A DNA stretch of 64,000 nucleotides from Bacillota bacterium (GTDB lineage Bacteria; Bacillota; Clostridia; Oscillospirales; Acutalibacteraceae), in assembly GCA_023416955.1 (NCBI GenBank), contig JAEZGM010000021.1, positions 67,486 through 131,485 on the forward strand, read 5' to 3'. Positions 33,762 to 41,745 of the stretch are shown here, one piece after another (position 1 is the stretch's first letter; every line of letters begins with the position of its first letter). The notes below the pieces were generated by a model, which did no database searches, was not told the DNA's origin, and worked only from the letters and a program-made list of their open reading frames with translations. The translations under genes were made by a program, and so were the position numbers.

Positions 33762-34102
33762 GTGCGCAATGCAATAAATTTTCGGTAAACAGTCAAGAAG
33801 CCGGTAAGTGAAAGTAGAGGGTCCCTGATATAGAGATAAACGCCCGCAATATTCGCTGAATCTTATGGCAGGGCCATTGATCGAAACCATCACAGAATCG
33901 GCAATAAGAAATATGAGCACACTGATATTTTGATTTATATGATAATTTATATTTTACCAGAATTGATTGAAAATGCTTATGGACGGTAATATAATGACCC
34001 TAAATCAGTGTTATTCATCCCTCAATTCGAATACTGTGTGCACAGCACTATGCTGCCTTTCCTCTTCCAATATCATATTTTATACAATTCATGGAGGTCT
34101 TT

Positions 34103-35011
34103 ATGAGGCGAACAAATCCCTTCGATATTCAAAGAAAAGTCGTGTCGCATATGACGTCGGAGTCATGGAAGAACATTCCTCATGTTTCCTATCTTTATGA
34201 ACCTGATATTACGGATTTTTATTGTGAATATCAATCGCTTCTGGAGGTACAAAAGAACGGCGGCCAAAAAATGTCGCTGAATACGATGATCTTAAAAACA
34301 ATTGTGGAAGGTCTTAAAAGCGCACCGGAATTGAATTCCCACATTACTTACCACCATAAAAAGGGCGAAGGATTTCTTCGCGTTTTTGAGGAAATTAATA
34401 TGGCGCTTCCGTGGTTGCTGCCTGACGGGAGAATGATTACGCCTGTAATTCTCAACGCGGACTCAATGACACTGCGGGAGCTGTCCGATGCTGTTGGCGA
34501 GCTCAGAAACAAGATTGATCACACGAACATTGATGAGCTGCTTTACCAGGCAATTAAAACCGATACGGTAAAGGAATTAAAAAAGTTCAATCTGAGAGTT
34601 TTTCGCAGAATTGCGGCTGCTAAACTGACTTTACATCCGGTCCGGGGGCTGAAGGGCAAGGAAAAATCACAATATTACAGCCACCCGGCACAGGATCGGC
34701 TCACGCATCATAATCTGACCGCGGCAACGGTAACGGTTTCTAACATCGGCTCTCTTTATCGGGAACAGAAGGGCTATTTTGGAATTCTTGAGATTATACC
34801 GCCTCAAATTTTAGCAATCGGTTTAGGCGCAGTGCAGGAAAAGCCCGGCGTCTATGTAGGAGAAGACGGTGAAAAGAAAATCGGAATTCGCAAAGTACTG
34901 CCCATGTGTATCGCTTTTGATCACCGGGCAGTGGATTTCAGCGCACTGGTGCCCTTTCTAAAACGACTGGACGAAATTTTTGCTTTTCCGAAGGTAATTC
35001 TTGATTGGTAA
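34103..35011 (+). CDS. Stand-alone 2-oxoacid dehydrogenase-type (E2) acyltransferase domain
   Basis: A 302-residue protein made only of the E2 catalytic (CAT-like) fold. Conserved parts are the ATVTVSNIGSLY strand near residue 213 and PQILAIGLGAVQEKP. The active-site region FDHRAVDFS lies near the C-terminus, with His and Asp retained although the usual Gly after Asp is Phe. There is no lipoyl domain and no E1-binding domain, and no E1 or E3 gene is nearby. The ATG at 34103 follows GGAGG by six bases; the earlier ATG overlaps that site. It may transfer acyl groups between CoA and another carrier, but the physiological acceptor is unknown. Confidence 0.85.
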   Translation: MRRTNPFDIQRKVVSHMTSESWKNIPHVSYLYEPDITDFYCEYQSLLEVQKNGGQKMSLNTMILKTIVEGLKSAPELNSHITYHHKKGEGFLRVFEEINMALPWLLPDGRMITPVILNADSMTLRELSDAVGELRNKIDHTNIDELLYQAIKTDTVKELKKFNLRVFRRIAAAKLTLHPVRGLKGKEKSQYYSHPAQDRLTHHNLTAATVTVSNIGSLYREQKGYFGILEIIPPQILAIGLGAVQEKPGVYVGEDGEKKIGIRKVLPMCIAFDHRAVDFSALVPFLKRLDEIFAFPKVILDW

Positions 35012-35012
35012 T

Positions 35013-35046
35013 ATCAAAAAATCCGCCGGTTGGCGGCTTTTTTGAT
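35013..35046 (+). terminator. Terminator of the E2-like acyltransferase gene
   Basis: ATCAAAAAA-T-CCGCC pairs with GGCGG-C-TTTTTTGAT around GGTT; the T-run is part of the stem. Confidence 0.85.
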
Positions 35047-35158
35047 GCAATGCGGATTTCTGCGACGGTGATGCCAAAGGCCCGTTGGTTGTATATTCTT
35101 TAATTTATTGCTATAATAATATACAATTTTTATATTAACAGATAAGTGTATCATCCAA

Positions 35159-35274
35159 GCGTCGTTTATAAAATTGGAAGTCCGCTCTATTTCGGCTGAA
35201 ATTACGTTTGGCTGCGTCAAAAATTTTCGGAATATGGAATGCATTTCAGAAAATTATTCCGGCTATTTTTCTTG
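35159..35274 (+). repeat. Dispersed intergenic repeat, copy B
   Basis: Aligns to 22328-22445 in the same orientation with only a one-base gap. Shared blocks include CTATTTCGGCT, GCGTCAAAAAT, TCGGAATATGGAAT and a T-rich end followed by CTTG. It lies in the 357-bp spacer before the YbaK-type gene, which contains no other gene. Confidence 0.7.
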
Positions 35275-35368
35275 CCAACCACAATCCTTTATTGAAAATT
35301 GATCGGCTCTTATTTTTTAAAAATGGGCTTGGATAATGCCGCGGGACTGAAAAACGGGGGAACAGAAA

Positions 35369-35842
35369 ATGTCGGTAGAGCGGGTAAAGGATTATTTAAA
35401 AGCCTTTCATATGGAGGATCGGCTTCGGGAGTTTACTGTTTCGAGCGCTACGGTGGAGCTGGCGGCACAGGCGCTTGGCACAGAGCCCGCGCGGATTGCC
35501 AAATCTATTTCACTGGAAGATAAACAGGGCTGTATCATTATTGTAGCCGCGGGGGACGCCAAAATTGACAATGCAAAGTTTAAAGCGGAATTCGGAATCA
35601 AGGCGAAAATGCTCGCCGCCGAGGAAGTCGAGCCGCTGACCGGCTACCGCATCGGCGGTGTCTGCCCGTTCGGAAATCCGCCGGGAGCGCGGGTGTACTG
35701 TGATGCTTCGCTGCGCCGATTTGACGAAATCTTCCCTGCCGGGGGCAGCAGCAATTCCTGCGTCAGGCTCAGCTGTGAAGAACTTTTTACAGTATCCCGC
35801 AGTATGAAATGGGTCGATGTCTGTAAAAACTGGAAAGAATAA
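35369..35842 (+). CDS. YbaK/EbsC-type aminoacyl-tRNA deacylase
   Basis: A 157-residue single-domain editing protein that hydrolyses mischarged tRNA (typically Cys- or Ala-tRNA-Pro). Family positions seen are TEPARIAKSISLE, the lysine-containing DAKIDNAKFKAEFG, VEPLTGYRIGGVCPFG and the VYCDASLRRFDEIFPAGGSS segment that lines the acyl pocket. GGGGGAAC precedes the ATG. trmB follows after 51 bp, so two tRNA-quality functions may share a transcript. Confidence 0.9.
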   Translation: MSVERVKDYLKAFHMEDRLREFTVSSATVELAAQALGTEPARIAKSISLEDKQGCIIIVAAGDAKIDNAKFKAEFGIKAKMLAAEEVEPLTGYRIGGVCPFGNPPGARVYCDASLRRFDEIFPAGGSSNSCVRLSCEELFTVSRSMKWVDVCKNWKE

Positions 35843-35893
35843 TAAGGCCTTGATTTTGAAAAGAAGAACTAAATAAGAGGAATTATGTAAAGT

Positions 35894-36550
35894 ATGAGAA
35901 TGAGAAACAAGCCTTGGGCAGCGCCTGAACTGGACGCCTGCCCGTTTTTCGTGCGGAATCCGGCACAGCAGCTTGGCAATTGGCATGGCTGGTTTACAAG
36001 GCAGCAGCCGATTCACTTGGAATTAGGGTGCGGCAAGGGCGTTTTTTTGGCCGAACTGGCCCCCGAAAACCCGCAAACCAATTATATTGGAATTGACCTG
36101 AAGGATACAGTACTTGGCCCGGCCAAGCGGCTGATCGAAAAAGCCTACGGGGCGAAGAACGCTGACCCTGACAATATCGTGCTTACGGCTTACGATATTG
36201 AGCAAATTCCGAATATCCTTTCGCCGCGCGATACGGTGGAACGAATCTATATTAACTTCTGTAATCCATGGCCGCGGGCGAAACACCATAAGCGCAGGCT
36301 GACGCATCCGCGCCAATTGGAAAAATACAGGCAGTTTCTGGCGAAAGACGGCGAAATCTGGTTCAAGACGGATGATGATGAATTGTTTGCGGACACACTG
36401 GGCTATCTGGATGAGTGCGGCTTTGCGGTATTTGCCGAAACGGAGGATTTACACGCAGAAAACTGCCCGGAAAACGCGATGACGGAGCATGAACTGATCT
36501 TTATGGAAAAAGGCATAAAAATAAAGGCACTGAAGGCAAAACTTAGGTGA
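35894..36550 (+). CDS. trmB: tRNA (guanine-N7)-methyltransferase
   Basis: A 218-residue SAM-dependent enzyme that forms m7G46 in tRNA. The SAM motif is LELGCGKGVFLAELA near residue 42. The TrmB signature region contains INFCNPWPRAKHHKRRL near residue 120 and FKTDDDELF near residue 157. It ends with a typical TEHELIFMEKG-type segment. The only upstream GAGG is somewhat distant from the chosen ATG. It follows the deacylase gene on the same strand; a strong promoter for metNIQ lies just after its stop. Confidence 0.95.
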   Translation: MRMRNKPWAAPELDACPFFVRNPAQQLGNWHGWFTRQQPIHLELGCGKGVFLAELAPENPQTNYIGIDLKDTVLGPAKRLIEKAYGAKNADPDNIVLTAYDIEQIPNILSPRDTVERIYINFCNPWPRAKHHKRRLTHPRQLEKYRQFLAKDGEIWFKTDDDELFADTLGYLDECGFAVFAETEDLHAENCPENAMTEHELIFMEKGIKIKALKAKLR

Positions 36551-36579
36551 ATATTTATTGGTTTTTTATACATAAAGTA

Positions 36580-36622
36580 TTGACAAATCAACTCGCTAAA
36601 CTTATAATTCATATAAGTTTAG
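36580..36622 (+). promoter_or_regulatory. Promoter and palindromic operator of metNIQ
   Basis: TTGACA (36580-36585), 17-bp spacer, TATAAT (36603-36608). A perfect inverted repeat, CTAAACTTAT (36596-36605) and ATAAGTTTAG (36613-36622) with a seven-base centre, covers the -10 and start region. No SAM riboswitch or S-box is present in the 40-bp leader that remains, so control is probably by a DNA-binding repressor. Confidence 0.8.
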
Positions 36623-36661
36623 TATTATATTAAATATTAAACTGCAATGGGGGGTGTAGGA

Positions 36662-37675
36662 TTGAGCCAGGCAGTCATTGAAATAAAATCCCTGAGCAAG
36701 ACCTACAAGACAAAGGATACCGAGGTTCACGCGCTGAATGACATTAACCTGTCGATTGAAAAGAGCGATATTTTCGGAATTATCGGCATGAGCGGCGCCG
36801 GTAAAAGCACATTGGTGCGATGTATTAACATGCTGGAGCGCCCGACAAAGGGTACAGTCCTTTTTGACGGCCGTGATCTTTGCAAACTGTCGGACCTACA
36901 GCTTCGGGAAGCGCGACGCTCTATGGGGATGATTTTCCAGCAATTTAATCTGCTGATGCAGCGTACGGCGTTGGAAAATATCTGTTTTCCTATGGAGATT
37001 GCGGGAATCAAAAAAGCAGACGCAGTCCAGCGCGCGAAAGAGCTGCTGGAGTTGGTCGGGCTGAGTGACCGCGCGAATTCATATCCGTCCCAACTTTCCG
37101 GCGGGCAGAAACAGCGTGTGGCAATTGCCCGCGCGCTTGCGACTAAACCGAAGGTTCTGCTGTGTGACGAAGCGACCAGCGCGCTGGACCCGAGCACGAC
37201 GCATTCGATTCTGGCACTGCTGAAAGACATTAACCAGCGTTTGGGGATCACCATTGTGGTGATTACGCATGAAATGAGCGTGATCGAGGAAATTTGCAAC
37301 CGTGTTGCCATTGTGGACGAAAGCAGAATTGCGGAAACCGGCGCGGTGGAAGAGATATTTTCGAAACCCAAAACCGCGGCGGCGCAGAAGTTTGTGTATC
37401 CGAACGGTAGGCACACGGAGAAACCCATCAGCAAGCGATGTATGCGTATCGTTTTCGACGGCAGCTCTTCCTATGAACCGATTATCGCCAATATGGTATT
37501 GGAATGCAAAGCACCTGTAAATATTATGTATGCAGATACCCGAAACATAGACGGTAAGGCTTTTGGACAAATGGTGGTTCAATTGCCGGAGGACGAAATT
37601 CTGGCGCGGAAAATGTTTAATTATGTGCGCGCAAATGGTTTGTCCGCTGAGGAGGTGAGCGGATATGTGGGATGA
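36662..37675 (+). CDS. metN: Methionine ABC transporter, ATP-binding subunit
   Basis: A 337-residue ATPase of the MetNIQ methionine importer at the inner face of the membrane. It has Walker A GMSGAGKS, signature LSGGQKQR and Walker B VLLCDEATSALDP. The C-terminal NIL/ACT-like domain (from RCMRIVFDG near residue 260) binds methionine for transinhibition in characterised homologues. The TTG at 36662 is chosen because the run GGGGGGTG sits just before it; the ATG at 36647 lies inside that ribosome site. Its 3' end overlaps metI by 11 bp. Confidence 0.95.
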   Translation: MSQAVIEIKSLSKTYKTKDTEVHALNDINLSIEKSDIFGIIGMSGAGKSTLVRCINMLERPTKGTVLFDGRDLCKLSDLQLREARRSMGMIFQQFNLLMQRTALENICFPMEIAGIKKADAVQRAKELLELVGLSDRANSYPSQLSGGQKQRVAIARALATKPKVLLCDEATSALDPSTTHSILALLKDINQRLGITIVVITHEMSVIEEICNRVAIVDESRIAETGAVEEIFSKPKTAAAQKFVYPNGRHTEKPISKRCMRIVFDGSSSYEPIIANMVLECKAPVNIMYADTRNIDGKAFGQMVVQLPEDEILARKMFNYVRANGLSAEEVSGYVG

Positions 37676-38324
37676 GGCAACGCTTCAGATGCTGTTACAG
37701 GGCGTTGGTGAAACCCTGTATATGACACTGGCTTCCACTTTATGCGCTTATGTAATCGGTCTGCCGATCGGCATTCTGCTTGTTACAAGCGCAAAGGACG
37801 GGATCCGCCCCAACGCGGTTCTGTTTAAAGTACTCGATATTATTGTCAATCTGACTCGCTCTGTTCCCTTCCTGATTTTGCTGGTGGCGGTCATTCCGCT
37901 TACCCGAATGGTGACGGGAACCAGTATCGGCTCCACGGCAACGATCGTCCCACTGACGCTTTCCGCCGCGCCGTTTATTGCACGGTTGGTGGAATCCTCG
38001 CTGAAAGAAGTGGATGTCGGTGTGATTGAGGCCGCACAGTCCATGGGGGCTTCCAAATTTCAGATTGTTTGGAAAGTTCTTTTGCCGGAGGCAAAACCGT
38101 CGCTGCTGGTCGGTTGTGCTATTGCAGTTACCACGATTCTGGGCTATTCCGCTATGGCAGGCTTTACCGGCGGCGGCGGATTGGGTACCATCGCCGTCAA
38201 CTACGGATACTATCGTTATCAGAATGATCTCATGCTGGTCACTGTTGTTCTGCTCGTTCTGATTGTTCAGGTATTCCAGGGCATCGGTATGAAAGCCGCC
38301 GCCCGGTTTGACAAAAGAAAATAA
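37665..38324 (+). CDS. metI: Methionine ABC transporter, permease subunit
   Basis: A 219-residue membrane protein with five predicted helices and the ATPase-contacting loop EVDVGVIEAAQSMGAS near residue 120. It is the channel of the MetNIQ importer. GAGGTGAGC lies before the ATG, inside the end of metN, consistent with coupled translation. The next gene, metQ, is separated by a 128-bp spacer with a tandem hairpin array. Confidence 0.95.
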   Translation: MWDEATLQMLLQGVGETLYMTLASTLCAYVIGLPIGILLVTSAKDGIRPNAVLFKVLDIIVNLTRSVPFLILLVAVIPLTRMVTGTSIGSTATIVPLTLSAAPFIARLVESSLKEVDVGVIEAAQSMGASKFQIVWKVLLPEAKPSLLVGCAIAVTTILGYSAMAGFTGGGGLGTIAVNYGYYRYQNDLMLVTVVLLVLIVQVFQGIGMKAAARFDKRK

Positions 38325-38351
38325 TAATTTATTTTTAAAATCGCAATTCTT

Positions 38352-38400
38352 ACGGAATTTGTAATTCCGTGGAATCTTGATTCCATGGAATCAGGATTCC
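38352..38400 (+). repeat. Tandem array of three short hairpins upstream of metQ
   Basis: Three consecutive dyads are seen: CGGAATTTGTAATTCCG, GGAATCTTGATTCC and GGAATCAGGATTCC. The last two are direct repeats with a 16-bp period. No T-run follows. The array lies between metI and metQ, about 50 bp before the metQ start. It may bind a dimeric regulator repeatedly or form an mRNA stability element. Confidence 0.7.
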
Positions 38401-38452
38401 TTGGATATGATTTTACCGCATTGATTGAATAGAATTTATTGGAGGGTATATT

Positions 38453-39334
38453 ATGAAAAAACTATTGTCCGCAATTTTGGCCGCAGCCCTTACCGTTTCC
38501 GCATTGGCTGGCTGCGCGAGCACAAGCACAACAAGCTCCGCCGCTTCCGCCAGCGCCCCGGCAAGCTCCGAGGCTGCCAGCTCAGAAGCGTCCAGCACCG
38601 CCGCGCTGAAGAAGATCGTCATCGGCGCTTCTCCGACACCGCATGCCATTATTTTGAAAAAGGCAAATGAACTTCTGAAGGATAAAGGCTATGAACTGGA
38701 CATTAAGGAATTCTCCGACTATGTTCTACCGAACACAGCGCTGCAGGATAAGTCTCTGGACGCGAACTATTTCCAGCATCAGCCGTATCTGGATGAGTTC
38801 AATAAGGAAAAGGGCACCGATATCGTTTCTGCGGGTGCTATTCACTATGAGCCGTTCGGCGTTTATGCCGGAAAAACAAAAGCACTGGCTGACCTGAAAG
38901 ACGGCGCCACTGTTGCGGTTCCGAACGATACTTCCAACGAAGCAAGAGCATTGCTTCTTCTGCAGGATAACGGCTTGCTGAAGCTGAAAGATGGCGCGGG
39001 CATCACCGCTACCCAGAAGGATATTACAGAGAATCCGAAGAACCTGAAATTCAAGGAAATTGAAGCTGCACAACTGGTTCGTTCACTTGCCGACGTAGAC
39101 GTTGCGGTCATCAATGGAAACTACGCGCTGGCGGGCAACCTGAAAATCAGCGACGCGCTCGCAGTAGAAAAGGACGATTCCCTTGCGGCAACGACCTATG
39201 CAAACATCATTGCGGTACGCAAAGGCGATGAAACCCGTGAAGACATCAAGGCGCTGGTCGATGTTCTGAAGAGTGATGAAATGAAGAAATTTATCACAGA
39301 CAATTTCAAGGGAGCCGTTGTTCCCGTAAAGTAA
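38453..39334 (+). CDS. metQ: Methionine-binding lipoprotein
   Basis: A 293-residue NlpA-family binding protein. The lipobox ALAGC places the lipidated Cys at residue 21, followed by a Ser/Ala-rich tether to about residue 48. The mature domain has KIVIGASPTPHAIILKKA, the family marker DANYFQHQPYLDEFNKEKG near residue 102 and VPNDTSNEARALLLLQDNG near residue 155. It delivers methionine to MetI/MetN. GGAGGG precedes the ATG. A separate upstream hairpin array suggests extra control of this subunit. Confidence 0.95.
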   Translation: MKKLLSAILAAALTVSALAGCASTSTTSSAASASAPASSEAASSEASSTAALKKIVIGASPTPHAIILKKANELLKDKGYELDIKEFSDYVLPNTALQDKSLDANYFQHQPYLDEFNKEKGTDIVSAGAIHYEPFGVYAGKTKALADLKDGATVAVPNDTSNEARALLLLQDNGLLKLKDGAGITATQKDITENPKNLKFKEIEAAQLVRSLADVDVAVINGNYALAGNLKISDALAVEKDDSLAATTYANIIAVRKGDETREDIKALVDVLKSDEMKKFITDNFKGAVVPVK

Positions 39335-39357
39335 TATAATAAGATATCTCCCATATG

Positions 39358-39398
39358 AAAGAAGGTGTTGCGAAAATTTATTTCGCAACACCTTCTTT
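39358..39398 (+). terminator. Terminator of metNIQ
   Basis: An 18-bp near-perfect stem (arm starts AAAGAAGGTGTTGCG) with a five-base loop; T-run included in the stem. Confidence 0.9.
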
Positions 39399-39402
39399 AT
39401 GG

Positions 39403-39445
39403 AAAAATTGCTTGTGGATCATCATTCGACCCACAAGCAATTTTT
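39403..39445. repeat. Second hairpin behind the metNIQ terminator
   Basis: Perfect 15-bp arms AAAAATTGCTTGTGG and CCACAAGCAATTTTT around a 13-base loop. The left arm and GGATC/GGGTC motif recur at 53723, also directly behind a strong terminator. Confidence 0.7.
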
Positions 39446-39537
39446 TGACCTATTGTGTGGCAGCTCCTTTGCCTGAAGTGCTCGAATCGGCGTAAGCCAA
39501 TGCAAACAGGCGGGGACAAAATATTTTTAAAAGGCTA

Positions 39538-39601
39538 TTGACAAACCATAACAGACTATGTATTATTGTATTAAACAATTAGTACAACAATACAATGATA
39601 C
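39538..39601 (+). promoter_or_regulatory. Promoter and operator of the first YtrA-type ABC operon
   Basis: TTGACA (39538-39543), 17-bp spacer, TATTAT (39561-39566). Arms GTATTATTGTATT (39560-39572) and AATACAATGATAC (39589-39601) form a 13-bp dyad with one mismatch. The layout matches the promoter at 41315, so the same GntR/YtrA protein may bind both. Confidence 0.7.
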
Positions 39602-39619
39602 AAAGTGGAGGTATGCAGT

Positions 39620-40543
39620 TTGTCTGAATCAGTATTAAAAACACAGGGTATTACAAAAAGCTTTGGCAGCTTTACTGCGGTAGATCATGTGGATATTACT
39701 GTCAAGCAGGGTGAAATTTACGGGTTGGTCGGAAAAAACGGAGCGGGAAAAACGACGTTGATGAAAATGATCAGCGGCCTTTCCGTTGCGGAGTCGGGTT
39801 CGCTGGAATTGTTTAATGAAGCGTCGCCGAGCGGACTCAACAGGGCGCGCATCCGCACCGGATGCATTATTGAGGTGCCGGGATTTTTGCCCTACCTTTC
39901 CGCGGAGCAGAATCTGGAGTATTACCGGCTGCAGCGGGGAATTGTCAACCCAAGCTGTGTAAAGGAAGTGCTCGAATTTGTGGGGCTGCAGAACACCGCA
40001 AAAAAGAAATTTAAAAATTTTTCCCTCGGTATGAAGCAGCGTCTGGGGTTGGCACTGGCGGTCATGAGTGACCCGGAACTGCTGATCCTTGACGAGCCGA
40101 TTAACGGACTTGACCCGATGGGAATTGCGGAGTTCCGCGACATGATTCTACGGCTGAACAGCGAGAAGAAGACAACCATTCTGATTTCCAGCCATATTCT
40201 CGGCGAGCTTTCCCAGATTGCCACGACTTATGGTTTTATGGACAAAGGCAGGTTGGTGGAGCACAGTACGGCCACTGAATTGGAGGAAAAGTGCAAACGC
40301 AGCCTGCGGCTGAAAGTCAGCGATACGGCAAAAGCCGCGATGGTGCTTCAAAAAGAATTTTCCTGCGACACATTCCGGGTATTAAGCGGGCAGGAAATGC
40401 AGGTAGACGCCTTTTTGGATACACCCGAAATTCTTGTCAAATCACTGGTGCTGAACGATGTTTTGGTTGCCGATGTACACCAAAGCGGACTGAGCCTTGA
40501 AGAATACTTTATTGAACTGGTAGGGGGAACGGATCATGCCTAA
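39620..40543 (+). CDS. ABC transporter ATP-binding protein, BcrA/lantibiotic-export type
   Basis: A 307-residue ATPase. It has Walker A GKNGAGKT, signature-region FSLGMKQRLGLALA and Walker B LLILDEPINGLDP, and a roughly 90-residue C-terminal extension typical of bacitracin or lantibiotic self-protection transporters. The TTG at 39620 is chosen because GGAGG lies eight bases upstream; the GTG at 39605 overlaps that site. Its end overlaps the next gene, a six-helix permease. The pair probably exports or repels a membrane-active peptide; the substrate is inferred from family only. Confidence 0.9.
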   Translation: MSESVLKTQGITKSFGSFTAVDHVDITVKQGEIYGLVGKNGAGKTTLMKMISGLSVAESGSLELFNEASPSGLNRARIRTGCIIEVPGFLPYLSAEQNLEYYRLQRGIVNPSCVKEVLEFVGLQNTAKKKFKNFSLGMKQRLGLALAVMSDPELLILDEPINGLDPMGIAEFRDMILRLNSEKKTTILISSHILGELSQIATTYGFMDKGRLVEHSTATELEEKCKRSLRLKVSDTAKAAMVLQKEFSCDTFRVLSGQEMQVDAFLDTPEILVKSLVLNDVLVADVHQSGLSLEEYFIELVGGTDHA

Positions 40544-41276
40544 TATGTCAGCTTTAATTCGCGCGGATTTATATAAGTCATTTCATCGGGTTTATCTGTA
40601 TGTATTCATGGGAGTGATGGCGGCAATTGCGATTTCCATGAGCGCTGTTCTCGCCCATTCACAGGCGGTGCTGGAAGATGCGCTCGGCCTTGGCGCGATG
40701 CTGATGACATATCCGCTGTACTTTATCTGCATGTTTGCGGATATCATTATGGCGGAGGAAAATAAGGAACATACGCTTAAAAATACGATTTCATTCGGAA
40801 CGCCGCGCACCGCGCTTTACATTTCCAAAAACATCAGCACAGTGCTTGTTGCTTTTGCTGTCGCATGTGTTACGGTCGCTTCCTATTTAATCAGTTCATT
40901 TGTTCTGCTCCGTCCTGCAAAGGACGACATGATACAGGCGCTTACCGGATTTGCGCAGCAGCTGGGAGTTATGCTTCTGTTCTATATTGCCGCGGCGGCG
41001 CTGGCAGTGCTTCTTGCGGCGGTGATTAAGAAAAACGCGATGTTTGCTTTTGCGTATTTCGGCATACTGTTTTTACCAAACCTGCTCCTAAAAATCTTAA
41101 GCTATGCGAACCCCGTTTTCGGAAATATCGGGAAGTATACACTGACGTCGCAGGCACAAAGCGTCATGTCGCTTTCGAATTCACAACTGCTTACCCCGGT
41201 CTGGTTTGCTCTCGGTTATCTTGTTCTCTTTTTTGCAATTGGTCTTTTCGTTTTCAGAAAACAGGAGATCAGCTAA
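40536..41276 (+). CDS. ABC-2-type transporter permease
   Basis: A 246-residue protein with six predicted membrane helices and few soluble loops, the usual partner of BcrA-type ATPases. Its start overlaps the ATPase stop by eight bases. A second operon headed by a YtrA-like regulator begins 103 bp downstream. No peptide-specific feature can be read, so it is annotated as the membrane half of the exporter with the gene at 39620. Confidence 0.88.
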   Translation: MPNMSALIRADLYKSFHRVYLYVFMGVMAAIAISMSAVLAHSQAVLEDALGLGAMLMTYPLYFICMFADIIMAEENKEHTLKNTISFGTPRTALYISKNISTVLVAFAVACVTVASYLISSFVLLRPAKDDMIQALTGFAQQLGVMLLFYIAAAALAVLLAAVIKKNAMFAFAYFGILFLPNLLLKILSYANPVFGNIGKYTLTSQAQSVMSLSNSQLLTPVWFALGYLVLFFAIGLFVFRKQEIS

Positions 41277-41314
41277 GCGCAGGGGGAAATCAGCATAATT
41301 ATAGAATCCGAATA

Positions 41315-41357
41315 TTGACAGCGTGATCAATTAAATGTATTATTAATATAATACATT
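41315..41357 (+). promoter_or_regulatory. Promoter and operator of the ytrA-like operon
   Basis: TTGACA (41315-41320), 17-bp spacer, TATTAT (41338-41343). The perfect dyad AATGTATTAT-taat-ATAATACATT covers 41334-41357, over the -10 and start site. This suggests autoregulation by the YtrA-like protein encoded next. Confidence 0.8.
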
Positions 41358-41379
41358 AACACAATTTGGAGGTGAAACT

Positions 41380-41745
41380 ATGGCGTGGAATTTAAGTGCG
41401 GACCGTCCGATTTACGCGCAGCTTGTGGAACAGATTGAGTTGATGATTGTCGCGGGGATTTACCCGCCGGGCTGCAGGCTGCCGTCCGTGCGCGACATGG
41501 CGGGGGAAGCGGCGGTGAACCCAAATACCATGCAGCGCGCGCTGGCTCAGCTTGAAAGCGAGGGGCTTCTATTTTCACAGCGGACCAGCGGAAGATTTGT
41601 AACAGAGGATACGGAAAAGATAGCGCGCACTAAAAACGCGCTTGCACAGGGGCTTATCGATGATTTTCTGCAAAATATGAACCGGCTTGGCTATGACCGT
41701 CAGCAAACGGTTTTACTCATAAAAGGCAATGAGGAGGAAAAATGA
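41380..41745 (+). CDS. GntR-family regulator, YtrA subfamily
   Basis: A 121-residue regulator made of the GntR winged helix and a short dimerising tail. LSADRPIYAQLVEQIELMI opens the domain, PPGCRLPSVRDMAGEAAVNP holds the recognition region, and NTMQRALAQLESEGLLFSQR closes it. GGAGGTG precedes the ATG. YtrA proteins repress adjacent ABC-transporter operons and respond to cell-wall antibiotics in Bacillus. Here the gene starts an operon with an ATPase and a permease (overlapping stops and starts), and it probably also controls the transporter at 39620. Confidence 0.92.
   Translation: MAWNLSADRPIYAQLVEQIELMIVAGIYPPGCRLPSVRDMAGEAAVNPNTMQRALAQLESEGLLFSQRTSGRFVTEDTEKIARTKNALAQGLIDDFLQNMNRLGYDRQQTVLLIKGNEEEK

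Noticed and set aside
33666..33920. Open frame overlapping the tRNA-Leu gene and its promoter
   Set aside because: It includes the tRNA sequence itself and has no ribosome site.
36551..36661. SAM riboswitch before metN
   Set aside because: The space between the -10 and the start codon is only about 50 bp, and no S-box helices are visible.
38352..38400. CRISPR-like repeat array
   Set aside because: The units are contiguous 14-16 bp dyads without spacers, and no cas genes lie in the window.
40291..40500. Several short frames inside the ABC transporter and hydrogenase genes
   Set aside because: They are out-of-frame shadows of well-supported genes and lack any recognisable product.
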